Of a stretch of DNA of 64,000 nt, positions 24,358-36,942 are shown in pieces; positions within the stretch are counted from its first letter, which is position 1; each line of letters begins with the position of its first letter. The position numbers were made by a program, and so were the translations under genes. This stretch comes from Zhengitettix transpicula (Eukaryota > Arthropoda > Insecta > Orthoptera > Tetrigidae). The stretch spans positions 73,642,509 to 73,706,508 of the forward strand of contig CM073594.1 of NCBI GenBank assembly GCA_037074705.1, read 5' to 3'. The notes below the pieces were generated by a model. It was not told the DNA's origin, searched no databases, and saw only the letters and a list, made by a program, of their open reading frames with translations.

Positions 24358-24605
24358 TACAGCAATATATATGTTAATTGCTCAAAGTTGCGACCAACAG
24401 CAATACATGCTTGTAGGACTGATTGGCGAACAGTTCGAAAGATGTCACGCTTGCAGCCGCAATAGATAGTCGAGCAAAGAGGTCCTCTTATTGAGTCAAC
24501 TGGACTCTCGCCAATGATGGCCTTCAGAGGTCCCCACAACAGATCTGGGTATTGGACTTTGCGATGATGTTGGAAATAAACAATGTTTTTCTTTTCATGT
24601 CTCAC
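24358..24605 (-). pseudogene. DDE (Tc1/mariner-like) transposase C-terminal scrap
   Basis: The - strand shows DLLWGPLKAIIGESPVDS, then, across a frame change, EDLFARLSIAAASV and VRQSVLQACIAVGRNFEQL. The order WG-LK, ESPVDSEEDL-AR, then R-VR-C---GR-FE-L is that of the C-terminus of insect Tc1/mariner-like DDE proteins with a WG-(L/V)K motif. At least one frameshift is present. No termini found. Confidence 0.55.
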
Positions 24606-24868
24606 TTTTTGTGTTGGAGTCTCAACGCGTCACTTCCGACCATACATTCATATACAGCGTTTTAGTAGGCCTCATAGTTTGTTCCATGACCGTAGGATGA
24701 CCTTGTAGTTTACTACTCACTTAATGTTAAAACCTAGTGGATGTGCGCGAATCCGGTCTCTGGCGCCCTTTGATGAATCACTTACTTTTCTCTCCTATGC
24801 ATTTCTCAACGCACTGTACATTTCTGATCTTTCAGGTTTTTTATCCTGTCTTTTCTCGTACCTTCTGA

Positions 24869-25354
24869 AAGGAAGCCTGTGAGAGCATTCTCTCGCAGGT
24901 GAACCTTCCCAGACAGCTCTGTATGGGGCTACATTTGGGGATGCCTTCTCCTCTCGCTGGTTTTATGAACTAAAGTTCCCACATGCCGAAGAACCTCGGC
25001 CTGTTTGTTCCGGGGTCGGAGACCTTGGGTATGCGGTAAGAGTTGTCCTATGTTCCCATTGGAACAGTCGGCCAGCTGCCTCCTAAACTGGTCGAAGCAC
25101 GGAGAGGATGCTGCGATCTCACAGAAAATCCCGCTTCCGCCATCGGAAGGGCGTGGGACAAGTACCTAGTGCCCGACCTACCTGATGCAGGCTTTTCTAG
25201 TGTTTGACTTGCAGCACTTTTAGGCGAATTGCCGAGAGGAACCTTAAACCCTTGACTACCTTCCTCTACCCTTCCGCACCTCCACTTTCAAATATCTTCC
25301 TATGCTATTAAAGGGGTGTTGGATTACCCTCATGTAGCCTGTTTCCCCCAAACT
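24869..25354 (+). mobile_element. S retroposon, copy 3
   Basis: Head palindrome with a few changes, full internal sequence with a shortened 3' part, ending ...GCCTGTTTCCCCCAAACT in place of an A-tail. An exact 10-bp target duplication, TACCTTCTGA, lies at 24859-24868 and 25355-25364. Confidence 0.85.
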
Positions 25355-25364
25355 TACCTTCTGA

Positions 25365-26339
25365 CTGTTTCTTTAAAGCTTCTTTGTGTTCTACTACAAT
25401 CTCTCTTTCTTACTAGGCATCATTCCCCGTACCACTGGTCGTCAAATCACTTCAACTGCCATGTTACCGTCCGATGACATTTAAATTCTTCGGACTCCAT
25501 GATTTCAAAACATTTTTCCTGCCATCGATCAACTTTGGAGACATCATATTCAAAATATGTATGGAGGAAAAATACTTTCGTGTTCAATTTATAGCTAATT
25601 ATACCGCTGTTAAAAAATTAAACATTTTTGTAGCATATTACAGGTCGGGTCGGAGTACTAGTAACGCGCATAACTTCAAAAACCGACAAGTCGCAAGTGG
25701 TTAAAAATATTATAAAACGTTATAAAAGAAGTTATGTAGAAGCAAATCGTAGGCAGGAAAAGGAAGTTCCTGAAATAATAATTTTTTAATCTCTCAATTA
25801 AAGTATGGGGAAGTGTGTGCGGATGTATTGACGCGAGTAGTTGAAAGAGGGACGATTTCTATGAGATACAGTTGCGAGACTCTGGAGGCAGATGTTGATT
25901 TTTTTTTCACTTTTGCCTGGTTGGCTGCCTGCGCCAGCATTGTTCCTGGGAAGACACAAGGCCGTGTTATTGTAATTATTGCGCCAGATAACGGACCATT
26001 CTTCCCGTCAGATTTCCCTCTTCTCCGAGCTGCCTCCGGGGGGTTTTCAAAAATTGCTAATTGGAACTGCATTCGCGCTTGTGAAGAAGAGCTGAATGGA
26101 AGTGTCACAATGCTCTCACACAACAACAACTACCAGAACGACTGCTCCCTAGTCTCCAAACACACAGCAGCACTACTACGGTACCTGGACGGCGGCCATT
26201 AGGCCTCTACGGGCTGCAATGGTTCCTTGTGTTGAGCAGCGCCATAACCTCTTTTATACATGTTTAATAATTATAATTATTTCACATACGCTTTTAAAAA
26301 AAGAATTACTTACTATTTTAATCTGTTGCTTGCAAACAA
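25365..26339. other. Unannotated stretch
   Basis: Two opposed frames of over 110 codons (25794-26129 minus, 25813-26202 plus) overlap completely and lack motifs; probably chance. No other signal. Confidence 0.35.
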
Positions 26340-27376
26340 TAAGTAAATATTTTGATACGTACTTAAATTCTAATTCTAAACTAGAACTTGTTGAAAGAGT
26401 TAATCCACCTCATTCCTCACGCTCAATACGGCGTTAGACTCAAACACTCTTGCTCCCATCAACTCTACTCAGTGACATCCTACATAAAAAATTCCTTCGA
26501 CACCAATAACTCGTGCATTGCTGCCTTCCTAGATGCAGAAAACTTTTTGATAAAGTACATCACCACTCACTACTTTCCAAAATCATGATTACCTCTTCAG
26601 AATCCTTACTAACTATCTTACTAACCGCTCCTTCTCTGTCAAATTTAACAATACCCTTTCAAATTCCTTCCCTATTTCCTCTGGCGTCCCCCAAGGCAGC
26701 ATCCTAGACCCTTTTCTCTTCAACCTCTACTTCCACTACATACCTCAAAACCAATCTAGTAAAACAGTACTGATGATGACCTTGCCATACTCCTCCAAAC
26801 ATCCAGCTAGACTCGGGCTCCAGAAAACTACAAATCACCCTCAATGATATTGAAAGCTGGACTAAAAATATGGAGAATCGGCATGAACCCTACCAAATCC
26901 ACAATCATTCTCTTCACCCTTAAAATCAAACATTCCCTCAGCCACGCCTTCTTTCTGAACGGAACCTATTCAACAAACTACGCCATCGATTAGAAATTAT
27001 CATGGAAACCTCACATAGCCCACATTACCTCCAGAATCAACAACAAAATAAAACAATTCTTCCCTCTCCTCAACAGAAAATCTCCCATATCCCTTACCAC
27101 CAAAATAATTCTCTATCTACCCTTAATCCGCACCATATGGTCGTACTCATGGGGGATCCACTGCCTATATCTACTCCAACAAAACAAAGTCTCTAATCCC
27201 CCTGGTACAGTCTCCACAAAGACCTTGAAATTCCCCTAATACGTGCCGTAATTCATAAATCTACCAATTCCCTAATAAATAGCTCCATGAGCTCTTCTAC
27301 AGTAACCCGCCCCCTCCTGTACAAAGTCGCAGACTAAAACATAAACTCCCAATTGATATCATCCTCCCCCTAAATC
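26340..27376 (+). pseudogene. Jockey-like LINE reverse transcriptase remnant
   Basis: With frameshifts, the + strand reads the palm and thumb of a non-LTR RT: QYGVRLKHSCSHQLYSVTSY, AAFLDAEN-FDKVHHHSLLSK, NRSFSVKFNNTLSNSFPISS, then GVPQGSILDPFLFNLYFHYI (usually GVPQGSILGP), DDLAILLQTS (the catalytic DD box), LQITLNDIESW, NPTKSTIILFT, then the C-terminal LSWK-HI, INNKIKQFFPLLN and LPLIRTIWSYSWGIHCL. The N-terminal endonuclease is missing, as usual for a 5'-truncated copy. S copy 4 is inserted near its 3' end. Confidence 0.8.
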
Positions 27377-27386
27377 ACTCCGGAAT

Positions 27387-27918
27387 CAAGGAAGCCTGCG
27401 AGAGAATCTTCTCGCAGGTGATTCTTCCCAGAGAGCTCTGGCGAGGGCTACCTTTGGGGATGCCTTCACATCTCTCTGGTATTTTGAACTACATGCCGAG
27501 GCACCTCGGCCTGTTTTGAGAGGTTTTATGTTTCCGGGGTCGCAGACCTTGGGCATACGGTAAGAGTTGTCCGCTATTCCTATTGGAATAGTCGGCCAGC
27601 TGCCTCCTAAACCGGTCAAGGCACGGCGAGGGGAAAGCTGCGACCCCAGAGCAAACACCCTTCCCGTTATCGGAAGGGCGTGGGACAAGTACCCAATGCC
27701 CGACCTACCTGATTCGGGTTTTTCTAGGGTTTTCCCTGCATCACGTTTAGTCGAATTGCTGGGTAGGAACCTTAAGCCATAGCCCGGGGGTACTAGTTGC
27801 CCCTTTACTACTTTCCTCTACCCTTCCACATCCTCCCCTCTCAAATCCCTTTCCTGTGCTATAAGAGGGCAGTTGCCACCATGTGGATTATATAGCCTGT
27901 CTATACCTAAAAAAAACA
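27387..27918 (+). mobile_element. S retroposon, copy 4 (full length)
   Basis: Runs from the palindromic head to ...GCCTGTCTATACCT and an 8-nt A-tail. Target duplication ACTCCGGAAT (27377-27386) against ACTACGGAAT (27919-27928), 9 of 10. It belongs to the 3' variant group of copies 1 and 10. Nested in or just behind the LINE remnant. Confidence 0.82.
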
Positions 27919-28710
27919 ACTACGGAATAACCTAACTCTAACCTCCACCTACCAACTGGCACTACATACTCCCTAAATATCCGTTCTTGCCATCTTCCCC
28001 CATAACCTTCCTAACGCTTTTCAAACATGAAGTTTCCCCGATGAACAAATCGATCCCTAACATCATGCCGGCTAATATGTTAAAATGTGGAAAACACGTT
28101 AGTCGGTTTCTCTCGTTTGTAACTTGGAATGACAAGGTTCACATCCAAGACCCGAAGTTTACATGCTAAATATTTACAAATTGTAAATACTTTTATTATG
28201 TTTTATTTGTTAAATATTTACAATTGTAAATACTTTTATTATGTTGTTATCACAACTGGTAAAGTCTCCGGACTAAGAGTTAATTTTAATTTAAAAAAAA
28301 CGAATATAAAAAAGAAATTTGCTGAGAACAGTCCATTGAAAGTTTGCCGAGTTGTATAAGTAGTTATAATACAGTTCGTTTAACTAGTTATATTCATATT
28401 ACACGTTAATATACTTTAAGCCTGTTAATCGAACCTACTGCTCCGTCCAGAAGGTTTACATTGCTATAATCTTCTCTTTTCTTGCCGCAACAGGCGTCTG
28501 GCTAAATTATTAGGATGCAGTTGAATTTTGCATTTAACACTGTAGTTTATAATTTCATCCCGGAATTAACACCATGTATTTAGATGATTTTGTATTATGT
28601 GATTAGGTAAACACCATTGTGAATTGGCAGTGCTTCAGAGTACTTTGTTCTGAAATATTTGCAGGATTTTAGAGTTGGAGGTGCTTTTAATACAAAAAAA
28701 TTTTATTAAT

Positions 28711-28746
28711 ACGACGTTTCGTCTCTAATTTTGGACATATTCAGAT
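28711..28746 (-). ncRNA. Hammerhead-like motif, degenerate
   Basis: On the - strand CTGAATA (core G changed to T), a GTCC...GAGAC pairing, then GAAACGTCG and an AT-rich tail. It is closest to the copies at 62811 and 181-249. Confidence 0.35.
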
Positions 28747-29433
28747 GTGGAAAAAAAATGTGTTGCCTTGATTATTAATGGAAGAACAAAATTATGAGTA
28801 TACAATGCAACGTTTTTCATTAATATCTTCGAAAACTTAATATTATCTAAATAAATTTCACAGGAAATGGTGGTTTATTTGTATATATTATTTTATTACG
28901 TTCCATTTAGTTTAAATGAAGAGATTATAATTTTAACATTGTTCTCCGACCTTTAATATTTTTTATGTTATTATTATTAACTTCTCTGTGATACAAAATA
29001 ACTAGGATTTGTTTAATTAATTCCCCATCCCATTTTAATCCTATCTTCTGCTTTCTCTATTTTAAATCCTTCACTGAACACATCAATTCAATTGCCGAAT
29101 GTAAAATTCCTTTGATGTCATCATGAGGTAGCAAGTTCCAGCGACCCAGTTGCCCGCTTTCCTCCGGAGAGATGGCCCCTATATTGATGTCTTCTTCATT
29201 TGTCACCCTGCCTGTCCGACCTCCTCCAACATATCAATTTTCCAATATTGCAAGGTGTCTTCTTTCATTTTGTATGAGTGACCAGGTTTAGTTCGCTACG
29301 CGACTGTCCTTGGTGTGGCGTGTTCATTCTAGTGAGCTTTCTGGCTCCACTTCCTTGTTGTATTCGCTCCTGGGGTTGTACTGGACTGTAACTGTGCCCA
29401 CCCCGTGGACGCTCGCTCCATCTTCCTTTACAG

Positions 29434-29495
29434 ACCGTAGCCGTACCTTGGGACGCCCCCGAGGGCGGCGGCACCCACCCCCGACGGGGCCGCAG
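29434..29495 (+). other. Weak exon-like segment, phase-incompatible
   Basis: This is a 62-bp GC-rich stretch between a good acceptor (TCTTCCTTTACAG) and a CAG/GTGTCT possible donor. Two frames are open, one Pro/Arg-rich and one Gly/Pro-rich. The length is not a multiple of three, so it cannot sit between the two phase-1 exons without a frameshift. It may be a conserved non-coding patch, a poison or alternative exon, or chance. Confidence 0.15.
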
Positions 29496-30503
29496 GTGTC
29501 TCCCCTGCGCCGACAATTGATTAATACTCGAGCTGGCTTGATACGGCCAACTCGCTGTTAAATCAGGCGATCGTAGCGACTCCCAAGGGACGCGGCCGCC
29601 CCGCAGGCCATGCGCCGCCCCGCGATTGATGACGTAGTCATTCATCAGCCACGGGGGCAGGCACAAGTCTCCGTGTACTAATATTCCAGGGGAGATGCTT
29701 GCGCTCTATGACGTTAGAGGTCAGCAAATCATAGCAAAGACATCCTTAACTCCGAATGTATTGCATTGTGAAAGTACAAAATAGTTACCTTTACTTGGCT
29801 GATACTAAAAATCACGTTCCATTTATTATCTAAGAGTGATTGCGTCGCCTCCGATCAATAGCAATTTTGGGACACCCTGTATTTGGTGTGTGGAAATTTA
29901 CTCATAAAGATGACGAGATGCGTTTTCATGTCTCTTTGTAAAATAGCCTGTTGCAAAACCTCATCCGTGTTCTTTTCTTAATTAAATATAGTTTTGGGAC
30001 ACCCTGTACTTGATGTCCACGCCTGGTTTACAAGTAAAGTGTGTATTTTTAGGTTATTAGAGCTGAGTTGTTGAGTGTAGGAGGGGAGGTGACGGGGGTT
30101 GTTCTTGTGCCGTGACATCCTGCACGAGAGAGACGTCGCTTATTAGATTCCTCTCGGAGGAAACGAGATCCTTAATATGCAAGCAATGGCGGAGGAGTGC
30201 CTAGGAAACACGAACACGTGTCCTCGTTGCGATACGGAAATGGGGTCAACACGTCAAAATACAGGGACGAACATTGGCGGAATATGGTCGGGACAATAGG
30301 GAAAAAATCTTGAGACTTTATCAAGATGATTTTCATAAGGGAAGATAAGTTGCCTCAAAGTTCACGGAGTTCGTATCCAACACGATAATTGACACTTCTA
30401 GCTTCTCTATTCAATAAATTTTTTAAATAATCCATCTAACACGGTCCAATTAAATAACGTAAACTTTTCCGGTGTACTGATGTAGTAAAAGGTTCTCGAT
30501 TTA

Positions 30504-30592
30504 TCAACCGGGTCAATGGTTTGTTAAAACATTTGTGCGAAATTCATAGGCGGCGGAAACGTTGTGTTTTAATAAACAACTGACCCGATTGA
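30504..30592. repeat. 28-bp inverted repeat with GAAACGTTGTG in the loop
   Basis: Arms at 30504-30531 and 30565-30592 match at 24 of 28 positions. The loop ends in GGAAACGTTGTG, the 3' half of the hammerhead-like family; the CTGANGA half is missing. Confidence 0.5.
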
Positions 30593-33500
30593 TTAACCCT
30601 GAAAATATTTTATATTTATCTATCTAATGATATTCGTTTACAAATACTATATTTTAAATTTTCCCTCTTACGTTCCTGAAGTTTCATTTCTGTCGCGCAT
30701 TACATTAATATTTTTATTATATCCTTCCTGTAAGGAACAATAACCGTGTTTGTACCAGTAACATTCACTGTCCATGAAGTGTGTGATGCTTAAGTAGTCC
30801 ACGACATCGACATATTTCGCCTGATAGGTTTGCTTCCCGCGCGTCGTGACTGCCACATAGGTTGCGTCACTCAAAGGCGAGAGACATGGACGTTAATTAT
30901 GCAAAGTTTACTAACTGTGATGGAAATTAAGGCAAGAAACAAAAAATCTTTGCAACAGTGATAAAATAGTTTTGTGCTCGGGAAGAAGTGAGAAGATGAG
31001 CTTCTACCCCCGTGTAACTGTTCGTGATGCTGTGCCGACACAGATTTCTCCACCCTCGCAGTTTCTCCCTTGCGACTGACTCCCAGCGCCGTGGATTGTA
31101 TTTGTTGGCCGTTGAGCCGTAAAGGAGCAAGATTCCTCCTCAGACTGGCCGCAGCAGGATTAATAATAAACCACAGTCGCCGGATAAATATAACACTTAA
31201 GTCCTCCAGCTCCAGGTGGATGGCCCTAGACAATGACGTCACACACTTACATTTGTAATATAAAATAAATTGCACAAATTAAATACATTAAAAGAACATC
31301 CTTTTGAAACAGAAACGCTTACTTTTATTTATGTTTATACTGAAATATTCTCATTTTTCTGTAACTACATACATAAAAAAATTGTCGAATGCTTATTATT
31401 TGCATCTTACAGTTTACTTTTAGTCAAGCAGCTAATTTTAATTACGTCTGTTAATTACTAAGTTTCTTAATTTTGTAATACGGCTCAATGATTTGCAATT
31501 ACCTAATATGTTATATCAGCCTAAAAAGGGTTACTATACTATTTTTTAATTGTCATGTCCATTTCTATTTCAACATTTTCAAAAGGCACTTTTTGATAAT
31601 AAAAATTTTCCTAAATCTTTTGATCGTTATTCCCACCATTTCCTGTCTTCTTTTACCAAGAATTTGTTTTGCAATTCATCGTTTTAGTGATTGGCTTTGA
31701 TCGAGAAAAATCTGTGAAGTGTTACGCTCACGACGCGACCTCTGTGAACGAGTCCGGCTAATTTTACAACGCCGACGCGATTGCTGTCTTGAGACGCCGT
31801 AAATTTTCTTAATGGAAGACGGGGATGATCTGCGTAATTCTTAATTATTCGCAGTAACTGAATCAAGTCACTAAGGTTCTTGGTGAAGATGGAAATTTTT
31901 TTTTGTTGGAGTCTTGGACGTTGGTTATGGCGGACCATGAGGATGAACTGTTGCCTTCCAGAGATTTAGGCTTGAGCCACTCATTGGATGAAACAAATTC
32001 ACCGCGTATTCTTTACCCACTGTTATTAAAGAAACTTTGGTCAGTTGGCAGAGTGCGTGCTTTCCTAGGGCCGATACTAAGGGCCAGCGAAAGCGTGGTA
32101 AATCACCTTCACCCCCGAGGGACGGCAATACAATAATAAAAACTAGTGTTAGAGCGGATAGGGAAGTTCCTTTATCGGTGAGGGTGAGAGCTCAGAGGTG
32201 CAGGGATTGTTTCGTCGCGCCTACATTTTTAAAGTGTCATTTCCATTAGCCGCGAGTTATGCGCCTTCCCTCGGGACGGTGCAGGGTGCTAAACCTCGCA
32301 GACTGCAAATCCCTTCGGCAGGGCAGCCAACACTCTCTACCAACGAAAGGAAACATCAATGGGGCTGCTCTCTTAAATATACAGGGGAATTCTTAAACGT
32401 ATCACGCGTTGCAGTTGGCCGTGATGTCAATCCTAATGTCATTATCTCTCTACGACGGTCAGCTTCTTCAGAAACAGTACAAAAATGAAGATATGTAAAA
32501 CAAATACAATTTGATGCAACTAAGATTGCAGATTCGATTGCAGAACTAAAAAAGATGAAGAAATTTCACTGTTAAAACAATTTTGAATTGAAATGAAGTG
32601 ACCTGGACGACGAGAAACGTCAATCACGTTTGGTAAAACTTCTCTGATGACCACAAAACAATCTTACAAATTATATTAATTTTTTCTTTTATTAAAATAA
32701 GCATATTTTACATAGTTGTTGGGAGACCTTGCATGGTGAGTTGGTAGGTTATATGCGGTATTACTGCACTATGAAAGTCGCAGAAAGGATAGAAACGAAG
32801 AATTGTTTATTCAAAGACAATAGAATACCTAATGAAATCTGTCGAATTTATTTCGCATTGCACCGAAAGAACAACTGTTCCTTTTTCGTGTTTTATCTCG
32901 GACACTTTAATAGAAACTCTTTTAAAAATCCATATTATCATATTTAATTTCTACATAAGTATGCCTTCATTATGATAATATAAAGACTGATGTTAATTTA
33001 AATATATACCTTCATATTTTATTTGAGAGATTCGCGTTCCTTTGTTAAGCAACCCACACATCACTTTTGTAGAGCGGGCAGCAGAGGTTCTAGGGGTTTC
33101 TGTTTTTTAAAGAGATTATATTTAGCCTGCTGTTTGTAGTTTCCTCTAATAGGTTCTGCGCAGTTGACTGCTTTACTTAGTAAATATTTAGCAAACTATA
33201 CTTGTTTCTGTCGTGACATTGTTTGAGTACGTTCTCACGTTGCAGAGAAACCCTCGTTTATACTTGTGTTTAAAGCGTGTTATCCTTGTATCAGATATGT
33301 TGGACCTTTCCTCTCGGAATTCCAATTTTAGGTAACTTTCGATGGAGAATCTTATTAGCGTCTGTAATTATCTTTAACGACAGAGGATGCTCGTGACTGG
33401 TGCATTTCCTCCGTGGCCGATGTAAGAGTTGTAGTTGCAAGTGTGCCCGTGGGAGCGACGTCGCGACGACGACTTCGATCTCGCAAAAGTGGTGAACATT

Positions 33501-33639
33501 GTCTTACAGCAGATACTCACAATTAAGGGTGAACAACCAAGTTGTGATTACGTGCTAAAATATTCTCAAATTTGTTTTTTAATCTGAGGCAGCGTTGAGA
33601 TTAGTTTGTATAATATTTCAAGCTTAAAATTATTTAATG
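30593..33639. other. Unannotated stretch with GC-rich patches
   Basis: Patches at 31010-31250 (with GGATTAATAATA, AACCACAG and TGACGTCA sites) and 31740-32340 are unlike the AT-rich surroundings. No coding exon could be defended. Confidence 0.35.
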
Positions 33640-33883
33640 TTCGTGAGTTTCTGGATACAATATTCCCACAGTGGTTCTATCAAGCCATGGTCATGGATCT
33701 GACGCCCTTAGACTTTTACTTGTGGGGTTATGTGAAGCAAAATGTGTGCAGTGAACGTATCAACGACATTAATCATTTAAAACAGAGAATCACAGACGTT
33801 ATTCACTCTTAATAGTGTGAAGAACTTGAATATCGGTTCAGATGTGTGTAGGGCAACAAAAGGAAGCCACATCGAACTATAGG
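33640..33883 (+). pseudogene. DDE transposase C-terminal fragment (Tc1/mariner-like)
   Basis: The frame 33606-33812 contains DLTPLDFYLWGYVKQNVCSE and INDINHLKQRITDVIHS. After stops and a frameshift it continues ELEYR and DVCRATKGSHIEL then stop. This is the usual end of a family of insect Tc1/mariner-like transposases: PDLTPLDF-LWGY-K with the third catalytic Asp, then L-YR-D-C-A--G-HIE. The first two catalytic residues and the termini are gone. Confidence 0.65.
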
Positions 33884-36121
33884 TATGAAACTTGGAAAGT
33901 TTTCCTTTCATTTCGAGAAGATTTCATATTTTTATCTTGTTTCGTTGAATTCCTGTGACCGGTCAAAAGTGCTCCATGACTTAACGGCACATTGTATGTA
34001 CTTTACGCTCCCCGTTTCCGCTTAGAAATGCATTCTTCTGCAAATTTACGTGTGACAGTCTGACAATAAGAAGTAAGCAATAAGAAAAATTACAAGACGT
34101 TTCAAAATAATAGCAAAATTAAATTGGTTGTGTGTCATATATTTTTTGTATTTGAATTTTGTGAATTAATAATTGAACATTGTGGTTAATACAGCTAATG
34201 TAAATTAATATCTACCCCTACAGACGCGTGGGTTCAGGCATGAGGAGAAATTTAATTTAATAAATAATTTTTAACCTTTAAAAATATCTGATAATTGGTC
34301 TTTAATGTTCCAATGATTGAGACAGATCAGAGGATCCTGTGACTCATTAGGTGCTGCCTCATTAAAGGTTTAAATGCGTGTGTGTGTGTGTGTGTAACAG
34401 AAAGAGTCCAGTAAAGGAATTGTAAGCAATTACAGGTCTGGTGCTTCAAGCTCACATCCAACAACGTTCCTTTCTTCCGCCTTCAATTAGCAGTCGCGAT
34501 CTTCGTCTAGGTCACGTGGTCTATTACTCGCTGTTGTCACTAACAGCAGTCAGGGAGATCGTGACAGTAATGGAGGTGTTTTCGACGACGATGCCCCGAT
34601 GTCTGGACGCGGATGTGGGTCACGGCACGGCGTCGGCGTCGTGGTGACTGACACAGTTCACCCCAGGCGTCGCCACCAGATACCATCGGCGCGGCCGTCG
34701 CTCTCTCTCGCTCTTCTTCTTCTTAAACCAACAGCGTCGACGAAAGGAATGTCGTTTCCTCTGACACACATCGTCATCGTTATTACACGTTAAAAACAAA
34801 ACTTTTGAATTTCTGTTTAGAAAATATAATTACGGGGCCCACAGCGTCACAATTTGTATCAACGCTTCATATCGTAAATGCGTCCAGTATCAAACTTGGA
34901 CGACTTCATCTGCATCAATAAATAATAAGAATTTTTATTTTTTTTACAAAATAGTACTGTTATCTTTGGCGGTAGGGGTGTCAACTTGTGCTTGGAATCC
35001 AAGCAATAAAATTTCAGGTTTACAACGGCACTGTTTATTTTTATCTCACATTTAATTTAATTGCAAAATTATATCTATCTGACGTCAATTTAGGATAAAT
35101 AATAAAATTATAAACCTTTTAGTAAGAAAAATATTTAAAAATTTAATTAAATCCGCAAGTTCGAGACTTTGGTCCACTTAATTTTTCTATATATATACAT
35201 CTAAGGAGGAGACCTCAATCAGGGAAGAAACTTTGTGTTTATAAAAAAAACTGACTAAACAGCTGATAATTTTATTATTTAAATGTAGAATTTTGAGGAT
35301 AGTTTAAATTACGTCACGTGGTATTGTCCTTGTAATGGTCCATTGTTTTCATTTTGAACAGTTTAAGAATACATCGTTTTATCCTTGTTTCTCTAGTGAT
35401 ATATAGGGATTTACTAAGCCACGAGTTCGATGGTAACGTCATCGGAGGATGAGACGTTCCTTATTGTTTTCTGTCATTGTGTTTCTCTTTCCCGTTCTCT
35501 TCATATTTTATAATTTTATCGGCGAGAGTTTATCGATTCCTAATATACTAATTTTATTGAAAAAATTTTTTTTCTAGCATTGGAAGCAAACTGAATTAGT
35601 TTCCGGTACGATTTGACAGAGTATCAGTTTTCCGAACTAAACGATCCAAAGAATGTCGCGAATCAGTGACCGCGTTGACCTGACGACTTTGAGCTCCTGC
35701 GTGGTCCACGACGCGTGGCCGCGACTGTCCCTGGTGGGATCCCTAGGGAGAGCAGAGGCAGGGCCAGGCCAGCACAATATCGCGCAACACGCACAATTTT
35801 CTCTAATGGCCGGCGTACCATTACAACGCGCCGATTGCCGTCGCTCTGGAACGCAGACCTTCAAGGACTGACGCACAGACAACACCTGGTTACTCACTAA
35901 CGCACTTCGAAGTAACCTTTTAAGAGGGTATCAATACTTCTTTCTTAAAAAGAGTGAATTTATTAATGGAATTGATTTTTTAGCGAATTTATAAATACGA
36001 GAGAAAAGTCCAATTGTAAAATCCCATGGGTTGGCTTCTAGTTGAAGGAGTCGCTGACTATTACGCTACTACACTCGCAGGTAAAATTCTTGAGCTATTT
36101 GCAGTAAATTACAAATGGAAT
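33884..36121. other. Unannotated stretch
   Basis: Includes a GT repeat (34378-34395), GC-rich patches at 34540-34720 and 35660-35900, TGACGTCA at 35080, and a very degenerate hammerhead-like stretch (CTAAGGA...GAAACTTTGTG, 35211-35237). No gene seen. Confidence 0.35.
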
Positions 36122-36440
36122 CCAGCTGCCTCCTAAACTGGTCGAGGCACGGAGAAGGGAATGCTGCGTCCCCACAGCAACTCCTCTCCCGCTATCGGAA
36201 GGGCGTGGGACAAGTACCCAATGCCCGACCTACCTGGTGCAGGTTTTTCTAGCGTTTTTCCTGCATTTCTTTAGGCGAATTCCGGGTAGATTCCTTAAAA
36301 TATATCCCGGGGGCCCTAGTTAACCCTTGGCTACCTTCCTCTACCCTTCCACAACCCCCCTTTCAAATCCCTTCCTATGCTATTAAAGGGGAGTTGCCCA
36401 ACGTGGATTACCCTCATGTAGCCTGTTGACCTAAAAAAAA
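36122..36440 (+). mobile_element. S retroposon, copy 5 (5' truncated)
   Basis: Starts in the middle at CCAGCTGCCTCC, ends GCCTGTTGACCT plus an 8-nt A-tail. No clear target duplication. Confidence 0.75.
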
Positions 36441-36445
36441 CTTAA

Positions 36446-36549
36446 CCTCTACCTTTCCGCATCTCCCCTTTCAAATCCTTTCCTATGCTATTAAAGGCGA
36501 GTTGCCACCATGTGGATTACCCTCATGTAACCTGTTTCCCTAAAAAAAA
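36446..36549 (+). mobile_element. S retroposon, copy 6 (3' fragment)
   Basis: Only the last 100 bp of the element, from CTCTACCTTTCCGC to CCCT and an A-tail, placed 5 bp behind the A-tail of copy 5. A second short insertion into the first tail or a partial tandem copy. Confidence 0.7.
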
Positions 36550-36839
36550 TCAAGTGCAAAAATTGCTTTATCGGACATTAAAATACATTTGAATTGACTG
36601 CATATATGTACGTATTTAATAATCTACAATTGCGCAACTATCCCTCTGGTGGCTGACTTATAATCTAGCTCAGACTAGCAAAAATAATCCGTTGTCCTTA
36701 GTAATATTTATATCCTGAAAGAAAAAATAACACTTCTTGGAATAATCAAGCTGTAACACTAGACTTCACTTTAAATTGGAGTATAATTTTTATTAATTGA
36801 GACAGAACACTTTGCTTCACATTCTACGTTTTTTTTTAG

Positions 36840-36942
36840 ATTTAACATAAACATATTTTCTTGAGGACTTTTTCCAAACACTCCCGCAGGTAAATTATTC
36901 CAGTTTATGATAGTCCTATTTTGGAATGAAAATTTTCTATGT
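36840..36942 (-). pseudogene. LINE RT C-terminus, part separated by S copy 7
   Basis: The - strand reads FSFQNRTIINWNNLPAGVFG, the conserved FFP-RTI-DWN-LP ending of CR1/jockey-type LINE proteins. It continues the remnant at 37517-38045; the S element and its duplicated target separate the two parts. Confidence 0.7.

Larger units (their letters stand above)
27929..30503. other. Unannotated stretch with one CpG-rich patch
   Basis: Contains a hammerhead-like fragment (28711-28746, minus), a GC-rich patch (29380-29650), and two copies of TTTTGGGACACCCTGTA (29866 and 29992) of the kind seen at mariner-type ends. Otherwise AT-rich without genes. Confidence 0.35.

Noticed and set aside
25794..26202. 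Opposed frames of 111 and 129 codons
   Set aside because: They overlap completely on opposite strands without motifs; chance openness.
29265..29666. 133-codon - strand frame
   Set aside because: Composition-driven openness across a CpG-rich patch; no family features.
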